Below are positions 50,703 to 62,660 of a stretch of 64,000 nt of DNA, piece by piece. The translations under genes and the position numbers were made by a program. Each line of letters starts with the position of its first letter. Position 1 is the first letter of the stretch. The notes below the pieces were generated by a model. It worked only from the letters and a program-made list of their open reading frames with translations. It was not told the origin of the DNA and did not search any database. The DNA comes from Hyaloscypha bicolor E (lineage: Eukaryota; Ascomycota; Leotiomycetes; Helotiales; Hyaloscyphaceae), in assembly GCF_002865645.1 (NCBI RefSeq), contig NW_020194684.1, forward strand, positions 2,857,030-2,921,029. Reading direction: 5' to 3'.

Positions 50703-52671
50703 ATGACTGGTCTGTTTACAGATTACTATATAGCTTGCGGAGCCCTTTATTTTGGCTATATAGATAATTACTTTAAGGCCTATTATAAGAAGAGTAATAT
50801 AATACTTCTTCTAATCTATAAGCCTTTTCTATATCTCTCTTACCTCTCTACGGGCAATAACCCGCTTTACCGGGCCTTCCGGACAAATATCCGAATATAT
50901 AATTATACTTTTGCCTTTATATTAATTAGCTATAAGAAGAATATCCGGATTGACTTCTCCTATAGGATCTAGTACTTTCAGATCTATAATAAGCTCTTCT
51001 ATTTTCAAGGCCTGCTATAGCCCGCTTTATATACCGAACCCTTTTTTATATAGCTCTTCTTTTATAATCCGCTCTTTATAACTAATATATAGGCTACTAA
51101 CTTCCCTTATTTAGATTATATAGTTCTTTTATAGCTTACGAATATACTTATAGATTATAATTCGTTTATTATAGTCTATAAAACAGCCTGTAAATATCTT
51201 ATAAGTTAGTAAATCGATTTCCGGATCTTACTTAATCTATAAATATACTTAGTTCTTAAGTCGGGTACTAATTATTATTATAAGAACCTTCTAATAAGTA
51301 ATAAGGTTATAGCCCTTATTTCGGATAAGTATACGGATATAAGCCGCTATAATCTAGTATTTATAGTCCGTAAGATAGGCTATAAGTATCCGCAAATATA
51401 TATAATTAATATTATATATATAATATATATATTACTCTATTATATCTTACTTTTCTCATATAGTAACTCGGACTAGTATTATAGTTTATAGTTATAGAAC
51501 TATAATAGGACCCGTTAACGGATATAGCTAGAGTAATAGGTCTTTTACTAGTACTATTTCTATATTTGTCTGGCCTTCTCTTTACTCTTTTATACTAGTT
51601 GCCTCTTTTAGTAATATATTATTAATATATATATTACTTATAAAACTACCTTACTCGATTAGCTTTGCTTATACTAGTAGAATATCCGTATAGATATATA
51701 TATAGGACTTATAAATGCTCTAATTTATAAGAATATTTATATAAGTAATATTAGCTATTACTTTATTCTCTTATTAAGCTTTATAGGTAGTAATTGCTTT
51801 ATATAATAGCTTTTTTAAGACTTAATAGCTATTATATAATATTTTAGTAAGCTAAGCTTCTTTATTACTTTTATGGCTAACCTATACTAGCCTGAGATTA
51901 CAGATTATCTCTTAAACGAATAGTAAGCTATTAACTATCCGGATCTCTTTTACCGAATCTTTATATTAAAGGTAAGAGAGCTATTTATAGACCTAAAGAA
52001 TTATCTTTTCGGACTATATATAGGCTATATATATATAATTAAGTACTAGAAATATAGCCTTTTATATATATATTTGTTCTTATTTCTTAGAAAAGAAGCC
52101 GTTTTCTTAATTCCCGATTTAGTTAATAAAGTTATTTATACTAAGCTTTTAGATCTATTATAAGATCCTATAGGCAAACTTATAATTATAGTAACTAGTC
52201 AGATATCTTATAAACTATATAACTTTAAAGATAATCCGAAAGCCCTATATATAGTCTATAAGATGCCTATAGCCCTGCTTATATATTAGAAGAGGTTCCC
52301 TAAAGTATTTATAGCTATAATAATTATTTATAAGAATAGATATCCCGAATACTAGTACCAGAATAATAGCTATATATTTATAGTCTATAAATAAGGCTTT
52401 CTAGATCAGGAAGTTATCTATAATAATTACTAAATTATTTTATATAATTTGTATCTCTTCTAGAAATTCTGCTCCTATATTAATATTGAGGTTTATACTT
52501 CCGTATAAGTAATTAAGTATATTTATAAGTATATCTATAAAGAAATAGACTATATAATTATTATAGTTTTAGAAATAAATAATAAGATTACCTAATATTT
52601 TCAAGCTTAGTATATAGGCCCTATAAAGGCTTTCTGGTATTTATTTAAGTACCTAATATACTAGGAGTTTC
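50703..52671 (+). pseudogene. Helitron Rep (Helitron-like N) domain, 5' half of the Rep/helicase ORF
   Basis: The first 89 codons are open (MTGLFTDYYIACGALYFGYI...). Beyond 50,970 the frame goes on with stops of the CAA/CAG type. Recognisable blocks follow the order of fungal Helitron proteins: YFQIYNKLFYFQG, LFFYNPLFITNI, LTNILIDYNSFIIVYKTA, IIKYQKYSLLYIYLFLFL (HUH region, 52,056-52,090, where the two His codons of HLH read TAT), RYPEYQYQNNSYIFIV and VQVIKYIYKYIYKE, ending at YQEF. There the retrotransposon LTR interrupts EFPPV. Rep nicks and joins DNA during rolling-circle transposition; with both histidines lost this copy cannot. Confidence 0.8.
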
Positions 52672-52931
52672 TATTATAAGTATAAGATCTAGAGCCTAGA
52701 AGATATAGTTAGACTATCTCTATCTTAATAATTTAAAGCTAAAGAAAGAAGAGGATCTCAAAGAAGCCTCGGATCTAAATAATTGCGAGCTATATACGGG
52801 CTTATATACTAGCTTAAGCTCGGGGTCACGTGTAATAATCAGGTAATTATAGATGCCTCGCTTAGATACCAGATGCCTTTCTAGCTCTAGTCTAACCCCT
52901 ACTAGTATTATATATTATAATAACCGTAATA
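52672..52931 (-). repeat. LTR (3' LTR of the minus-strand element)
   Basis: 260 bp, nearly identical to 58,446-58,705. It contains GGGGTCACGTGTAA near 52,822 where the other LTR has GGGGTTATATGTAA; the difference is of C-to-T/G-to-A type. Confidence 0.9.
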
Positions 52932-53689
52932 TTACTTCTTCTCTCGAAATAAGCTTATTCTCGAGCTTTAAAAGTCCCTATTAAATTTCCAAGTTACAGG
53001 TCACATATTAAAGGCCAGGGCCTTTTATATATAACTTTAAAGAATTTCCGTCTATATTATGCGGTTCCGGTAGTATATTATTCTTGGTATAGTCTAACTA
53101 ATAGGAGAGATTCTAGGGCAGTTCTAGCTATTTAGGGTTCTTATTATAAAAGCTCTAAAAAGCTAGGGTACTATTACTTAATAAGAAAGTAGGATATTAC
53201 TCCGGATCTGGGTTTTATTCTTTTTACTAGACTTAGTACTTTAGCTTCTTATAAAGCAGTTTTACTACTTATATCTCTTGAACTTTATATTTTGTTTCTC
53301 TATCTTATAGTTCTAATAGCAGAGGCTCCGGATTTGCTTATCCGGGAAGAGGGTTATCTAGGTCTTTATATAGCTTCTCTATATAGAATACCGGATATAT
53401 TCTTATTAATTCCGGAAGCTTGAGCCTAAAGAAATATCTTACTTATTTCAGGATTTTATATAGTTCTTTTATTTAGTAAGCTAGCTTATAGCTCGAATAA
53501 TTATTTTTCTAGTACTTAGTAGTAATTTATATCTTATTTCCTACTCTAAAGTCTACTAGTTAATAGTACTTATTAGCTTAAATAGTATAATATTCTTATA
53601 CTTATATTATATTCTCTTATACTTTTTATTATAATTTATAAAGCTATATTACTAGAGCCTTTACCTTCTATCTATTTAGCTCTTTTTTT

Positions 53690-54700
53690 GAAGTATCTAA
53701 TTATATTTGGGTTTCCTAGTTAAATAATATCTGCGGTTTATAGCCCTTCTTTATAAGAAACGGGAATTAGCCTATAGTCTTATAGACTAGAGCTATCTAC
53801 TAGTAGTTAATTATTATTACTTATTTATTCTAATTATCCTAATAATAATTCATATAGGAATGCAGCTATTAGTTAAAGTACTAGTTAATAATTTCTATCT
53901 AGCTATTAGTTTGAGAATAATTAATAGTTAATAACTTGAGCTTTATATTAATATATTTATAAAACTTGCTCTAGAAATCCGATATGAATTAGGGGCCTTA
54001 ATTAGATACTATAGTCTCCGGGATACTAATTTAGTAAACTATATAAATAAGGAATAGAGATACTAACTCTTTAGCTATTACTATATCTCGGACAGGAATT
54101 ATAATAGAGCGCTTGCCTAGGCAATTAATAAAGATTATTACTATATTATACTTATTTCTATTTTCTAGGTATTTCTTAAAATTCACTAATATATATTACT
54201 AGGGATAATTAGGGACTAGTAATAGATATAAGAGCCCTAGCTTCTTGTTTCTAGAGATATGAGATTATTAATAGGTATAATAGTTATCTTTATACTAATT
54301 AATATTTATACCTTAGCCTAGCTAGTAATAGTAGGCCTAAAGAAGCTATTAAAGCTTGGCTTATTCTAGGTATCTTATTAGGGGCTATATATATGCCTCC
54401 TAAATAAGGGTAATATATAAGAGTATCTCGGGTATTATTATATTATTAGATATAAATAGTTTATTATATTATAAGAGAAGGCTATCTTATAATATTCAAG
54501 TATCTTTCTTCTTATTTCTTGCCTTATCCTATAGCTTTTCTAGCTCCGGTAACTCTCGGTTCTCGCTTAATAGCTTATCTATTAGCTAGATACTATTATA
54601 TTAGATTTCTTTCTAAGCCGGGCTTATAAAGGCCTTAATTAGGGCTAACTAGAGATCCCGTATAATATTATTATTAATCTTTTATTATAGGAAGAGAATT
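53690..54700 (-). pseudogene. Integrase region of the gypsy element
   Basis: The minus strand, reading TAA/TAG as Gln, gives the integrase core: IPETIVSNQGP (compare LPETIVSDRGPQF, about 54,000-54,030), then YQLFSNQQLDR (compare STAFHPQTDGQTER), ELLLGQLEQ and LQTADI. The Asp of SDRG is Asn here. Integrase inserts the cDNA copy; this one is inactive through at least ten stops. Confidence 0.7.
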
Positions 54701-55289
54701 TGGGTTTAGTAGGCTACTATTACCTTATTCTAGGTAGTTATATTCTTATATTTCTTACTTAGAGCATTTACTTATTTATTTAACTTACTTACCTAATATA
54801 TAAGCTTGAAATAATAGCAGGAAAGATACTTTATCTAGTAAGCTTATCTTACTAAAAGCTTCTTTATAGTTATAAAGTACTTAAAGACTCGATAGTCTAA
54901 GTAAATTATAAAGAATATCTTTTATAGGCCTTCTAGCTCCGCTTACTATTTAGTTAAAGAGAGAATAATAGCAAGTATTTCTTTATTATAAATATTATAG
55001 TTTAGCTCTACTAACTATATAGTCTTAGAGAAGAATACTACCGGGTACCAGAGTTCTATCTAGGGGTCTTATTATAAGAGAATACTAGCTATAACTTTAT
55101 TTAATATATTTGTCTTAATTATAATAAGAAGGTTCGGGTTATAATAATATAAAATTAGTACCGAGAGTATAGCTTACTTTAGCTTAATAAAACCTTCTTA
55201 ATACTAATCTATTTACTTAAACGGAACTCCCTTATATATTAGAGCTATTAGGGGCTTTGCTATATAGCTATATTCCGTAATAAAGTACT

Positions 55290-55740
55290 AATAAAAGTTA
55301 TAAAAACCCAGAAAGCTTTATATTTCTTTAATTATTTTTAGTAATTACTAGTTCTTAATAACTATTATCTTATCTGGGTTTACTTTAATGCCTCTAGTAA
55401 AGATAATAAAGCCTAGGTATTTTATATAAGTAATCTTAAACTCTGATTTCTTAATATTTACTTAGAGACCGGTATCCCGTAATTACTAAAAAACTTTTTA
55501 TATATAGTTTTTATATTCTAGGAAATTATTTAAGTAAATTAGGATATTATTTAAGTAAGCTATATAAAAGATATTAAGGTAATTAAAGAGAATATTATTT
55601 ATATATCTCTAATATATAGTAGGGCTATTAGTTAGGCCTTCCTAAAGAACTTTGCATTTATAGGCCCTATATTTTATACGGAATATTATAAGTTCTTCTA
55701 ATTCTAGGTCTATTTAGATCTAATAAAATACTTGCCAAAT
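55290..55740 (-). pseudogene. Reverse transcriptase of the gypsy element
   Basis: The minus strand shows GLTNSPTIYQRYINNILFNYL, IFYIAYLNNILIY (the YLDD active site, reading YLNN at 55,546-55,557), LRDTGLQVNIKKSEFKI and TYIKYLGFIIFTRGIKVNPDK, followed by KEIQSFL. The order and spacing are those of Ty3/gypsy RT palm and connection. Both catalytic Asp codons are GAT-to-AAT mutated. Confidence 0.85.
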
Positions 55741-56699
55741 ATCTAGCTTTATATAGATCTTAGCTTAAGCTAGCTATATAAGGGTCTTATAAATAAAGGA
55801 AAGAGGATAATAGTTCTTTCGTATTAAGTTATTTAGCTTGTAATAGTTAATATAGAATTAGAGAGCTCTATTAGCCTTTTTTATAAAGAGGATCGGGAAT
55901 ATAAAAAGGAACTAGCTTAGCTTAATAAAGCCCTATTAGAGGTTCTCTTTAAGGAAGCGCTTGACCTCCTATAGCTTATAGGTCGACTATTAATAGAGCG
56001 GGAAATACCCTAGGCTCTCTAGGCCTTTAGAATTATTAATCTAAATCTTATAGTTATATAGTTAATATAGGGGTAAGATATTTAATACTTCTTTTAAGAA
56101 AACGTCTGCGAAATCCTTAAACTCCTCTAGTAAGACTCTTACTAGCTACTATAGCTTCGTTTCTTCTAGCTATTACTTACCCGGAATGAACTTGTTCTCT
56201 TACTATAATTCTAGCTCTTTATTAATCTCGAAAAACGATATTATAAAGAAAAGATTCTCTTTCTTTTATAGGTTTATCTAGAAAGTAGCCGGCAAGATAC
56301 CTATAATATTAACTAAGGGCCTTAACTAGATCTTATAGCTTTTCTTTAGATAGTATAAGTTTAATATTCCTATCTCTAACTTAGAAGAAACTTCTATATT
56401 TCCTAAGGCTACTTATATTTCTCTATAGTATTAAGCTTAATTCTTTTGCTATATATAGCTTTCTAAGCCTGGCTTAGGAAAAGAATAAAGGGGTTTCCTC
56501 TTTATAAGCTAAGGTCTCTAGAACTTATCTATAGCTATAGCTTTATTTCTTCTATTTATATTTTCTTAGTACTAGTTACTTTTCCCAGATTCCAAGTTCT
56601 TATATATAGTAATTAGAACCTTATCCTAATTCTTCTTTCTAGGCTAATTATCTGGCCAGATTAATTTTCTGTTCTTATAATTAATTAGGATACTAGTAC

Positions 56700-58445
56700 T
56701 TATAAACTACTATTATCCTAAAATTATATTATATTTGCCTAGCCCTATAACTAGTATAGGTACTAGAACCTTCCATTCATTAATTAAGAGTATAAGCTTA
56801 ATATAGTAAGTAATAGGTATGGCCTGCTTACTATTAAATTCCCTTATATTATAGGGTAATACTAATTAAGTAGGCTTAATATCTAGAAATTATTTAATTA
56901 TTCTTATAAACTTGAAATTAATAAAAGTATATCTATTTACTCTAGTATTAATAAGAGAAAAAGTCTTAATATCTAATCTATTATTACTAACTATATAAGG
57001 AAGTATAAACGCTTTATCTTCTAGTAGCTAGCTTAAATTAACTTCTACTATATCTATATAATATAGCCCTAAAGAAGAAACTTCCTTTAGGGGTTCTCGT
57101 TTCCCTATTTTATACCCTTAGATAGCTTACTTATAGTAAGTGCCACTAGCTTGGCTACTAAAACTTGCTTTATATACTTTATCTTGGGCTCTAGATAATT
57201 TCTAGATATATAACTAAATCTATTATAGTTATAGTACTTGAGATCTAAGGATCCGGTTTTCGGGATAGTAGGCTTGTCTATTACTAGAGTCTTAGAAGCG
57301 GGCTTTATATAAGGGGCGCCTTCTGGACTTAGCTTATTCGTACCTTTATTAGCTTTCTTAAATACCTGTTCTTTCTTTTTATAGCGAGCTCGAATCTGCT
57401 AGTTATTTATAGTATAATATTATGCGAACTCTATAATATAAATGGCTGGGTTATTATAGTATATAGCTATAGCCTTTTGGAGCTTCTAGGTAAGCTTATT
57501 ATTTAGGTTATTCTTAAGGTTCTGCGGGTTAATATTTCTGTTTACTATATGCCTTAGAAATAGGATATAGAACTTCTAAAAGGTCTAGTCTTTTTTTATA
57601 AATAGCTCCTTAAATATTTGCCGAGTATTATACTCCTTATTCGGGTTTACTATATAGCTTCTCTAGATAGATATATAGTTCCCTAATAGTCTTATATATA
57701 TATTAACTATTCTGGTTTAGGCGGGAAGAGATTAGTATAAGGGTATAGCTACTTATATAGCCGGATATATAAATAATCTTGAAGTCCTCTATCTAATAGG
57801 TATTAGAGTTACTATAGAGCTTATTCTTAATCTGAACTAACTAATTATTAAAGGTAATACTATCCTTAGTTATATCTTTAAAAATGAGAGAGTTAGGGAG
57901 TTTAACTAAGTATCTACTTTCTAAAGTAAGAGAACCGGTTATTCTAGTAGGCTATATAATAAGCTTCTTAATAATAGCTTTATTCTTTTATAGGGCTTGC
58001 TTGGTTTCTCTTAGCTAATTATAATAATTTTCGCTATAGGTAAGAATATTACATATCTTTAGAATTAGTTTAATAATCTCTTTATATAAAGCTTCTGGGT
58101 TCTAAAGTAACTCTTGGAACTTCGCCTTTAATAAGGCAGGTTCCTCTTCTTCCTTTATTCTCTAGAAAAGAGTATTTCTTCTACTATAAATATTAATGAA
58201 ATACTCGGACTTCTTAGGAGATTTAATAAAAGGCTCTGGTTTACCTTCTAGTAATATACTAGTAGTATCTTGCGCTATAGCTTCTTCTAACTTACCTAGT
58301 TATTCTAGGGCTTTCTTTTATTCTAATATTAGTTAACTAGTTCGGGAGTAGCTATAGTATATTGCGTCTATACTTATTAAAAACTAATTAGATAGGTATT
58401 ATTTAGATCCTCTATAGAATTAAGAAATAGGTGAGCTTTGAATTA
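56700..58445 (-). pseudogene. Gag/protease region of the gypsy element, unresolved
   Basis: By position between the 5' LTR (58,446-58,705) and RT this must hold gag and protease. The minus strand is RIP-disrupted. Fragments are compatible with a helical gag, but I could not read a confident zinc knuckle or DTG protease motif. Confidence 0.4.
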
Positions 58446-58705
58446 TATTATAAGTATAAGATCTAGGGCCTGGAAAATATAGTTAGACTATTTCTATCTC
58501 GATAATTTAAAGCTAAAGAGAGAAGAGGATTCTGAAAAAGCCTCGGATCTAAATAATTACGAGCTATATACGGGCCCATATACTAGCTTAAGCTCGGGGT
58601 TATATGTAATAATTAGGTAATTATAGATACCTTGCTTAGATATCAGATGCCTCTCTAGCTCTAGTCTAATTCCTACTAGTACTATATATTATAATAACCG
58701 TAATA
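58446..58705 (-). repeat. LTR (5' LTR of the minus-strand element)
   Basis: 260 bp partner of 52,672-52,931, same length and near-identical. Most differences are transitions. Confidence 0.9.
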
Positions 58706-58710
58706 GTTCT

Positions 58711-60960
58711 CTCCGGTTTAGTATTTAGTAATCTACTTCCCTAAATAGTATATGATTTGCTTTATAGATAACCTCTTACCCGAGCAAATTATAAACCGGG
58801 CTATAAATACCTATTTAACCTTAATAGCTTTCTTTAAGTATAATATAATATACGAGAATAGCCGCTAGTATTTTTACTATAAGTTCCTATAGTACTTTAT
58901 ATAGGTTACTAAGACCCGGATATAGAAGCCTTATAAATAAGGGTATAGTATTAGCTATATTTACTACTATAGCCCGGTTTCGGGTAAGCGGTTCTATTTA
59001 TAGCTCTTACTAATAGTTATATATAGTCTATAGTTCTTTAATGAATTCTATTTAGTTAAGGGTATTCGTTATTCTATATATTATACTGCCTGTATTACTT
59101 ATAGCTTAGTAGAGAATAATTAGAAATAGTTCTAGTATTTTAATAAAGCTATTTTATTAATAACCGGCTATAGTTTATAGATATTCTTTCTTATAAATAT
59201 TTACTAGTAGCTAATTACGGATATATAAGTAATCTGGGACCGGTATAAGAAGTATTTCTATAATAACTTGGCCTATAAGCTAGCCTATAACCCGTTAATT
59301 AATTTCCTACTACCCTTAGTTAATTCTTACTATAATTATAGCCTCTTTTTACTTGATTTTGGCCTTATAAATCTCTAGTAAATATTTATAGATATTACCT
59401 TACCTGAGAATACCTTTAACTAGACTATAAGCTACTATATAGCTAATCTACAGGTCGATTATACCTATAAGATATTACTAGTAACCGTAATATAAGCCTA
59501 GCTAAATATAGATTAGTACTTCTGCTTTTAGACAATTATAGTAGTAATTATAGATAATTTATAAACTGCCTACTTCTATTTATAAGATCCTAGTAAGACT
59601 AGTAAGATATTTCTTTATAAGATCCTCTATTACTATTACTATAGCCAAAGTAAAATAGTCCTATATATAGTATTAATAGGTATTATAGCTCTCTTTTTCC
59701 CGGACAGATATATATCTCACTTCTAGTTCCGGATTCCGTTCGAGTTTAATAAGTTATCTATAAGTATAATTACTAAAACTAACTGGCTCGGGGCTCTTTT
59801 ATATTCTATAGATCTAATTATCTAGAATAAGATATCTATATAGTATAAGTATTACTTTAAGATAGTATACCGGCTAATAGTTAATTTATAGTCGGTTATA
59901 GATAATGTTTTCTTTAGAGAAGTACCCGTAATTCTCGGAAAGAACTTTACTCAGATCTTACTAGTAGTTTTATATAATTTATAGGCCAATATAATACGGG
60001 CCTGCTTATAGCAGATATAGATCTAGCTATAGCTCTATTAGTTATTATTACGGATTAATATACGGGTCCGTAATAACCTGTCCGAATAGGATTTTATAGA
60101 CTGAATTAGTAGTCTGCTATATAACCTGTTCTTAAATAGGCAGATTATACTCCTGCCTTTTATTCCGTATATCCAGTTAGTTACGGATCTAATTAATTAT
60201 ATCTATCCCTAAAAGCAACTCTTATAGGCCCTATATAATTACCGGGCCTTTAGTAGACGGGTAATCCTATTAATCCTGAATAATATAGTCTATAAGCTTA
60301 ACTAAATAATTCTGGATATATTTCCTGGCCAGAAACAGATATATTTTATAGTAGATTCGACTAATATAAATAAGACGGATCCTGAAATTACAGAATTACC
60401 TTTAGAGGTCTTATAAAGTATCTGTTTACCGGATCTACTCCTCTCCAAGCTATAACTCAAGATTAGTATACCTGTAATATTCTTGCGGAATCTCTATTTG
60501 CAGGAAGGGCTTTATAACGGGTTGCGGATATTAATATATAGCTTTGGGAGATTCTCGATTCGGATATAGCTACTAGGTAGTAACTTTAATGGCCAGTTAT
60601 AGACGATTTCACGGATTAAGCTCCAGTCTACGGATTAGTAACTGTCTTTTATACTCTCCTATAAATAGTTTCCACTTGCTTTATCCTTTATAATAACTAT
60701 TAATAAGTTATAAGGCCAGTTATTTGAGGCAGTAGGAGTGAATTTATAGTCGCCGGTCTTTTCTTATAGCCAGTTCTATATAGCAGCCTTACAGGTAACC
60801 TTATAGGCAGGGCTTTATATTCTTTTACTCCCTAATATAAACTATATAAGTAATATAGTATATCTAGAAATATTATAAGGTCTTACTTAGCTTTTGACTT
60901 ACTTATAGCTAACTTTATATATTTACAGGCTATTTTTCTTCCTATACCGTCTATAAAGGG
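58711..60960 (+). pseudogene. Helitron helicase domain, 3' half of the Rep/helicase ORF
   Basis: Resumes the Rep reading frame after the retrotransposon: PVQYLVIYFPKQYMICFIDN, INRAINTYLTLIAFFKYN and SPVSGKRFYLQLLL. A helicase of the Pif1/RecD-like type follows: Walker A as DPSKTSKIF (compare GPGGTGKTF, about 59,587-59,613), IVLYIVLIGIIALFFPG (compare ASTGIAALLLPGG), VPVILGKNFTQILL, and near the end ITINKLQGQLFEAVGVNL and SPVFSYSQFYIAAL (compare MTINKSQGQS ... GQFYVALSR). Numerous TAA/TAG stops and the Gly-to-Ser/Lys changes in Walker A mean it is non-functional. It ends about 50 bp before the first palindrome. Confidence 0.85.
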
Positions 60961-61008
60961 TCTATAAAGAGTCCGTACTAGCCTTTATTATATTTCAATC
61001 CCACTCGG

Positions 61009-61095
61009 GACGAGTTTAGGGCAAAATTATTACTAGCCCTGGAGCTTATATAGGGCCGCTAGTAATAATTTTAGCAAAGCGGCCCTAAACTCGTC
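61009..61095. repeat. 87-bp palindrome at the end of the helicase gene
   Basis: Outer arms GACGAGTTTAGGGC and GCCCTAAACTCGTC enclose inner arms AAAATTATTACTAGC and GCTAGTAATAATTTT, with a loop around CCTGGAGCTTATATAGGGCC and a one-sided AGCAAAGCG. It could form a long cruciform or RNA hairpin. A diverged copy ends the element at 62,661-62,745. Confidence 0.9.
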
Positions 61096-61212
61096 TATAT
61101 AACACTGTTATAAGATCCGTATAATCCGGACACTACTATATAACCAGTTTTTGTCCGTACGGGAATACCAAAACTCTTATACGCTTCACTTGCACGCTAC
61201 TTTCTTCTTATA

Positions 61213-62289
61213 ATGGCCCGCCTATGCTATTACTACGAGTGCCAGACCTGCCTAATCTCTTTAGCCTCTGAATCCTTATATATATACTATAAGAAGAGGT
61301 ACCGGATTCCGCAATCTGCCCGTAATTCGGACCACTGCTCAATATATAAGCATATCCGCCCGATAATCGACTTTCCTCTTAATTGAACTTCTTTACGGGT
61401 ATATATATGCTCCGTATACTACGTATAGAGGCGTAATTCTTACCGCAAGCAAAGGGGAAAGCCGGTTTCAAAGGAGGGGCAAGTACGGCAATTCGTATAA
61501 GTACGGCAAGTCGTTGAGAAGGCATTGCGGGCGCGATTACAAAAGGAGAGGATAAGAAGGCAGTGGCAAGAAAGGCGAGAGCAGTGGGCTAAGGGGGAGA
61601 GCTGGGGTATGGTACAGAGGGAAATAGAGAGCTTTATGCTTTGGGACGAGCATTGGCTAGGGCCTTTGAGTCGAGAGGACTTTACGGCCTTAAAGGAGAG
61701 CTGGAAAGGTGTTCCAAGGGAGGGGGAAGGTCCTACGGGTCTGCAAGAGTTCCGTACGGCCTTATATAAAAAGAGGGAATATACTATAACTGCAAAGTGG
61801 TACTGGGATAGCCCGTATCGGCATTGGGAGGGCTGGACAAATAAGGAGGGCCCGTAGGAGGAAATGGAGGGCTTTGCGAGTATGGGTAGCGGCTATATCG
61901 GTTTGCAGGAGAAAAGGGAGGGTTTGCGAATCGAGGAGAGCCTGGCAGAGGGCTTGCAAGGGGAGGAGAGCTGGGAAGGCTTGACGGACGAAGAAGAGAG
62001 CTCTACAGGCTTGCAGGACGGCTGGGGGGGTTTTCCGGGTGAGAATGAGGCTTGGGAAGGCTCGCAAGGGGAAAGGGGGAGCTTTGCGGGTGAGAGTGAG
62101 GCTTGGGAGGGCCCGCAAGAGATCCGGAAGAGCCCGCAAGAGCAATATTGCTCCTCTTGCAATCAAAAAAAGCCTCTTATAGACTTTGGCCAGTTCTTTA
62201 CGTATAATACGTGCCGGGAGCGGAACAAGAAAGCAAACCGGGCCCGGTACGCAAGGCACAAGGCTAATTATTTAAATAAAAGCTCTTAA
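61213..62289 (+). pseudogene. Helitron accessory ORF: Cys motif, Trp/Glu/Gly repeats, C-terminal zinc-ribbon-like end
   Basis: One frame of 359 codons from ATG 61,213 (MARLCYYYECQTC, a C-x5-C-x2-C start) to TAA 62,289. It is interrupted by TGA 61,384, TAG 61,426, TAA 61,498 and TAG 61,855. Open segments cover 61,525-61,857 and 61,864-62,289. The middle is basic (QKERIRRQWQERREQW). Then come imperfect units of about 15 residues such as SFAGESEAWEGPQE. The end reads YCSSCNQKKPLIDFGQF, TYNTC, and a basic tail RYARHKAN: a C-x2-C ... C-x2-C pattern in which one Cys appears as Tyr (TGT-to-TAT). The function is unknown; nucleic-acid binding is a fair inference from the Cys pairs and basic tail. It is less RIP-damaged than the Rep/helicase. 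Confidence 0.6.
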
Positions 62290-62660
62290 AAAAACTAATT
62301 TCCCGTACGCTTATACGTTACATTAGTGCGAGCCTGCAAGCGCAATGTGGCTATACTTAAGGAGGAGGTTTTATAAGTAAGAGAGAGAGCTTATAAGTAA
62401 AAGTAGGGCTTAAAAGGGCTTATAAAAGGGAAGAGAGAGCTTTGCGGATATAATTAAAGGCTCTGGCAATTTGCAAAGAGAAGTAGAGAGCTTTACGAGT
62501 AAGAGTAAGGCTTAAAATAGCCTGTAAAGAGAAATAAATAGCTTTTTAAGTAGAAGTAAGCCTTGGGAGGGCTTTATAAGTAAGTATAAGGCTTAGAAGG
62601 CCTATAAGTAATAAGAGAGCTTTATTATAAGGGAGTCACGTGACCCTCTTAATCTCGAAT
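62290..62660. repeat. Decayed extension of the 45-bp repeat
   Basis: After the accessory stop, units like GAGAGCTTTACGAGTAAGAG and AGTAAGGCTTAAAATAGCC repeat several times. These are recognisable as diverged copies of the in-ORF units (GGAGCTTTGCGGGTGAGAG, TGAGGCTTGGGAGGGC). The array thus runs beyond the present reading frame. It is followed by GTCACGTGAC (62,635-62,644). Confidence 0.5.

Larger units (their letters stand above)
52672..58705 (-). mobile_element. Ty3/gypsy LTR retrotransposon, complete but RIP-inactivated
   Basis: 6,034 bp bounded by two 260-bp direct repeats. The termini read TATTA...TAATA, that is TGTTA...TAACA after RIP. The target duplication is GTTTC on the left (52,667-52,671) and GTTCT on the right (58,706-58,710); both derive from GTTCC by one C-to-T each, and omitting the element restores the Helitron motif EFPPV. 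Coding domains read on the minus strand (gag side at high coordinates, integrase at low). A purine-rich tract (reverse complement GAGAGAAGAAGTAA, 52,932-52,946) abuts the left LTR, as expected for the 3' end. Confidence 0.9.

Noticed and set aside
61762..62259. 165-codon minus-strand Leu/Pro/Ala-rich frame
   Set aside because: Shadow of the plus-strand accessory ORF and its Glu/Gly/Trp repeats; no start context and no domain.
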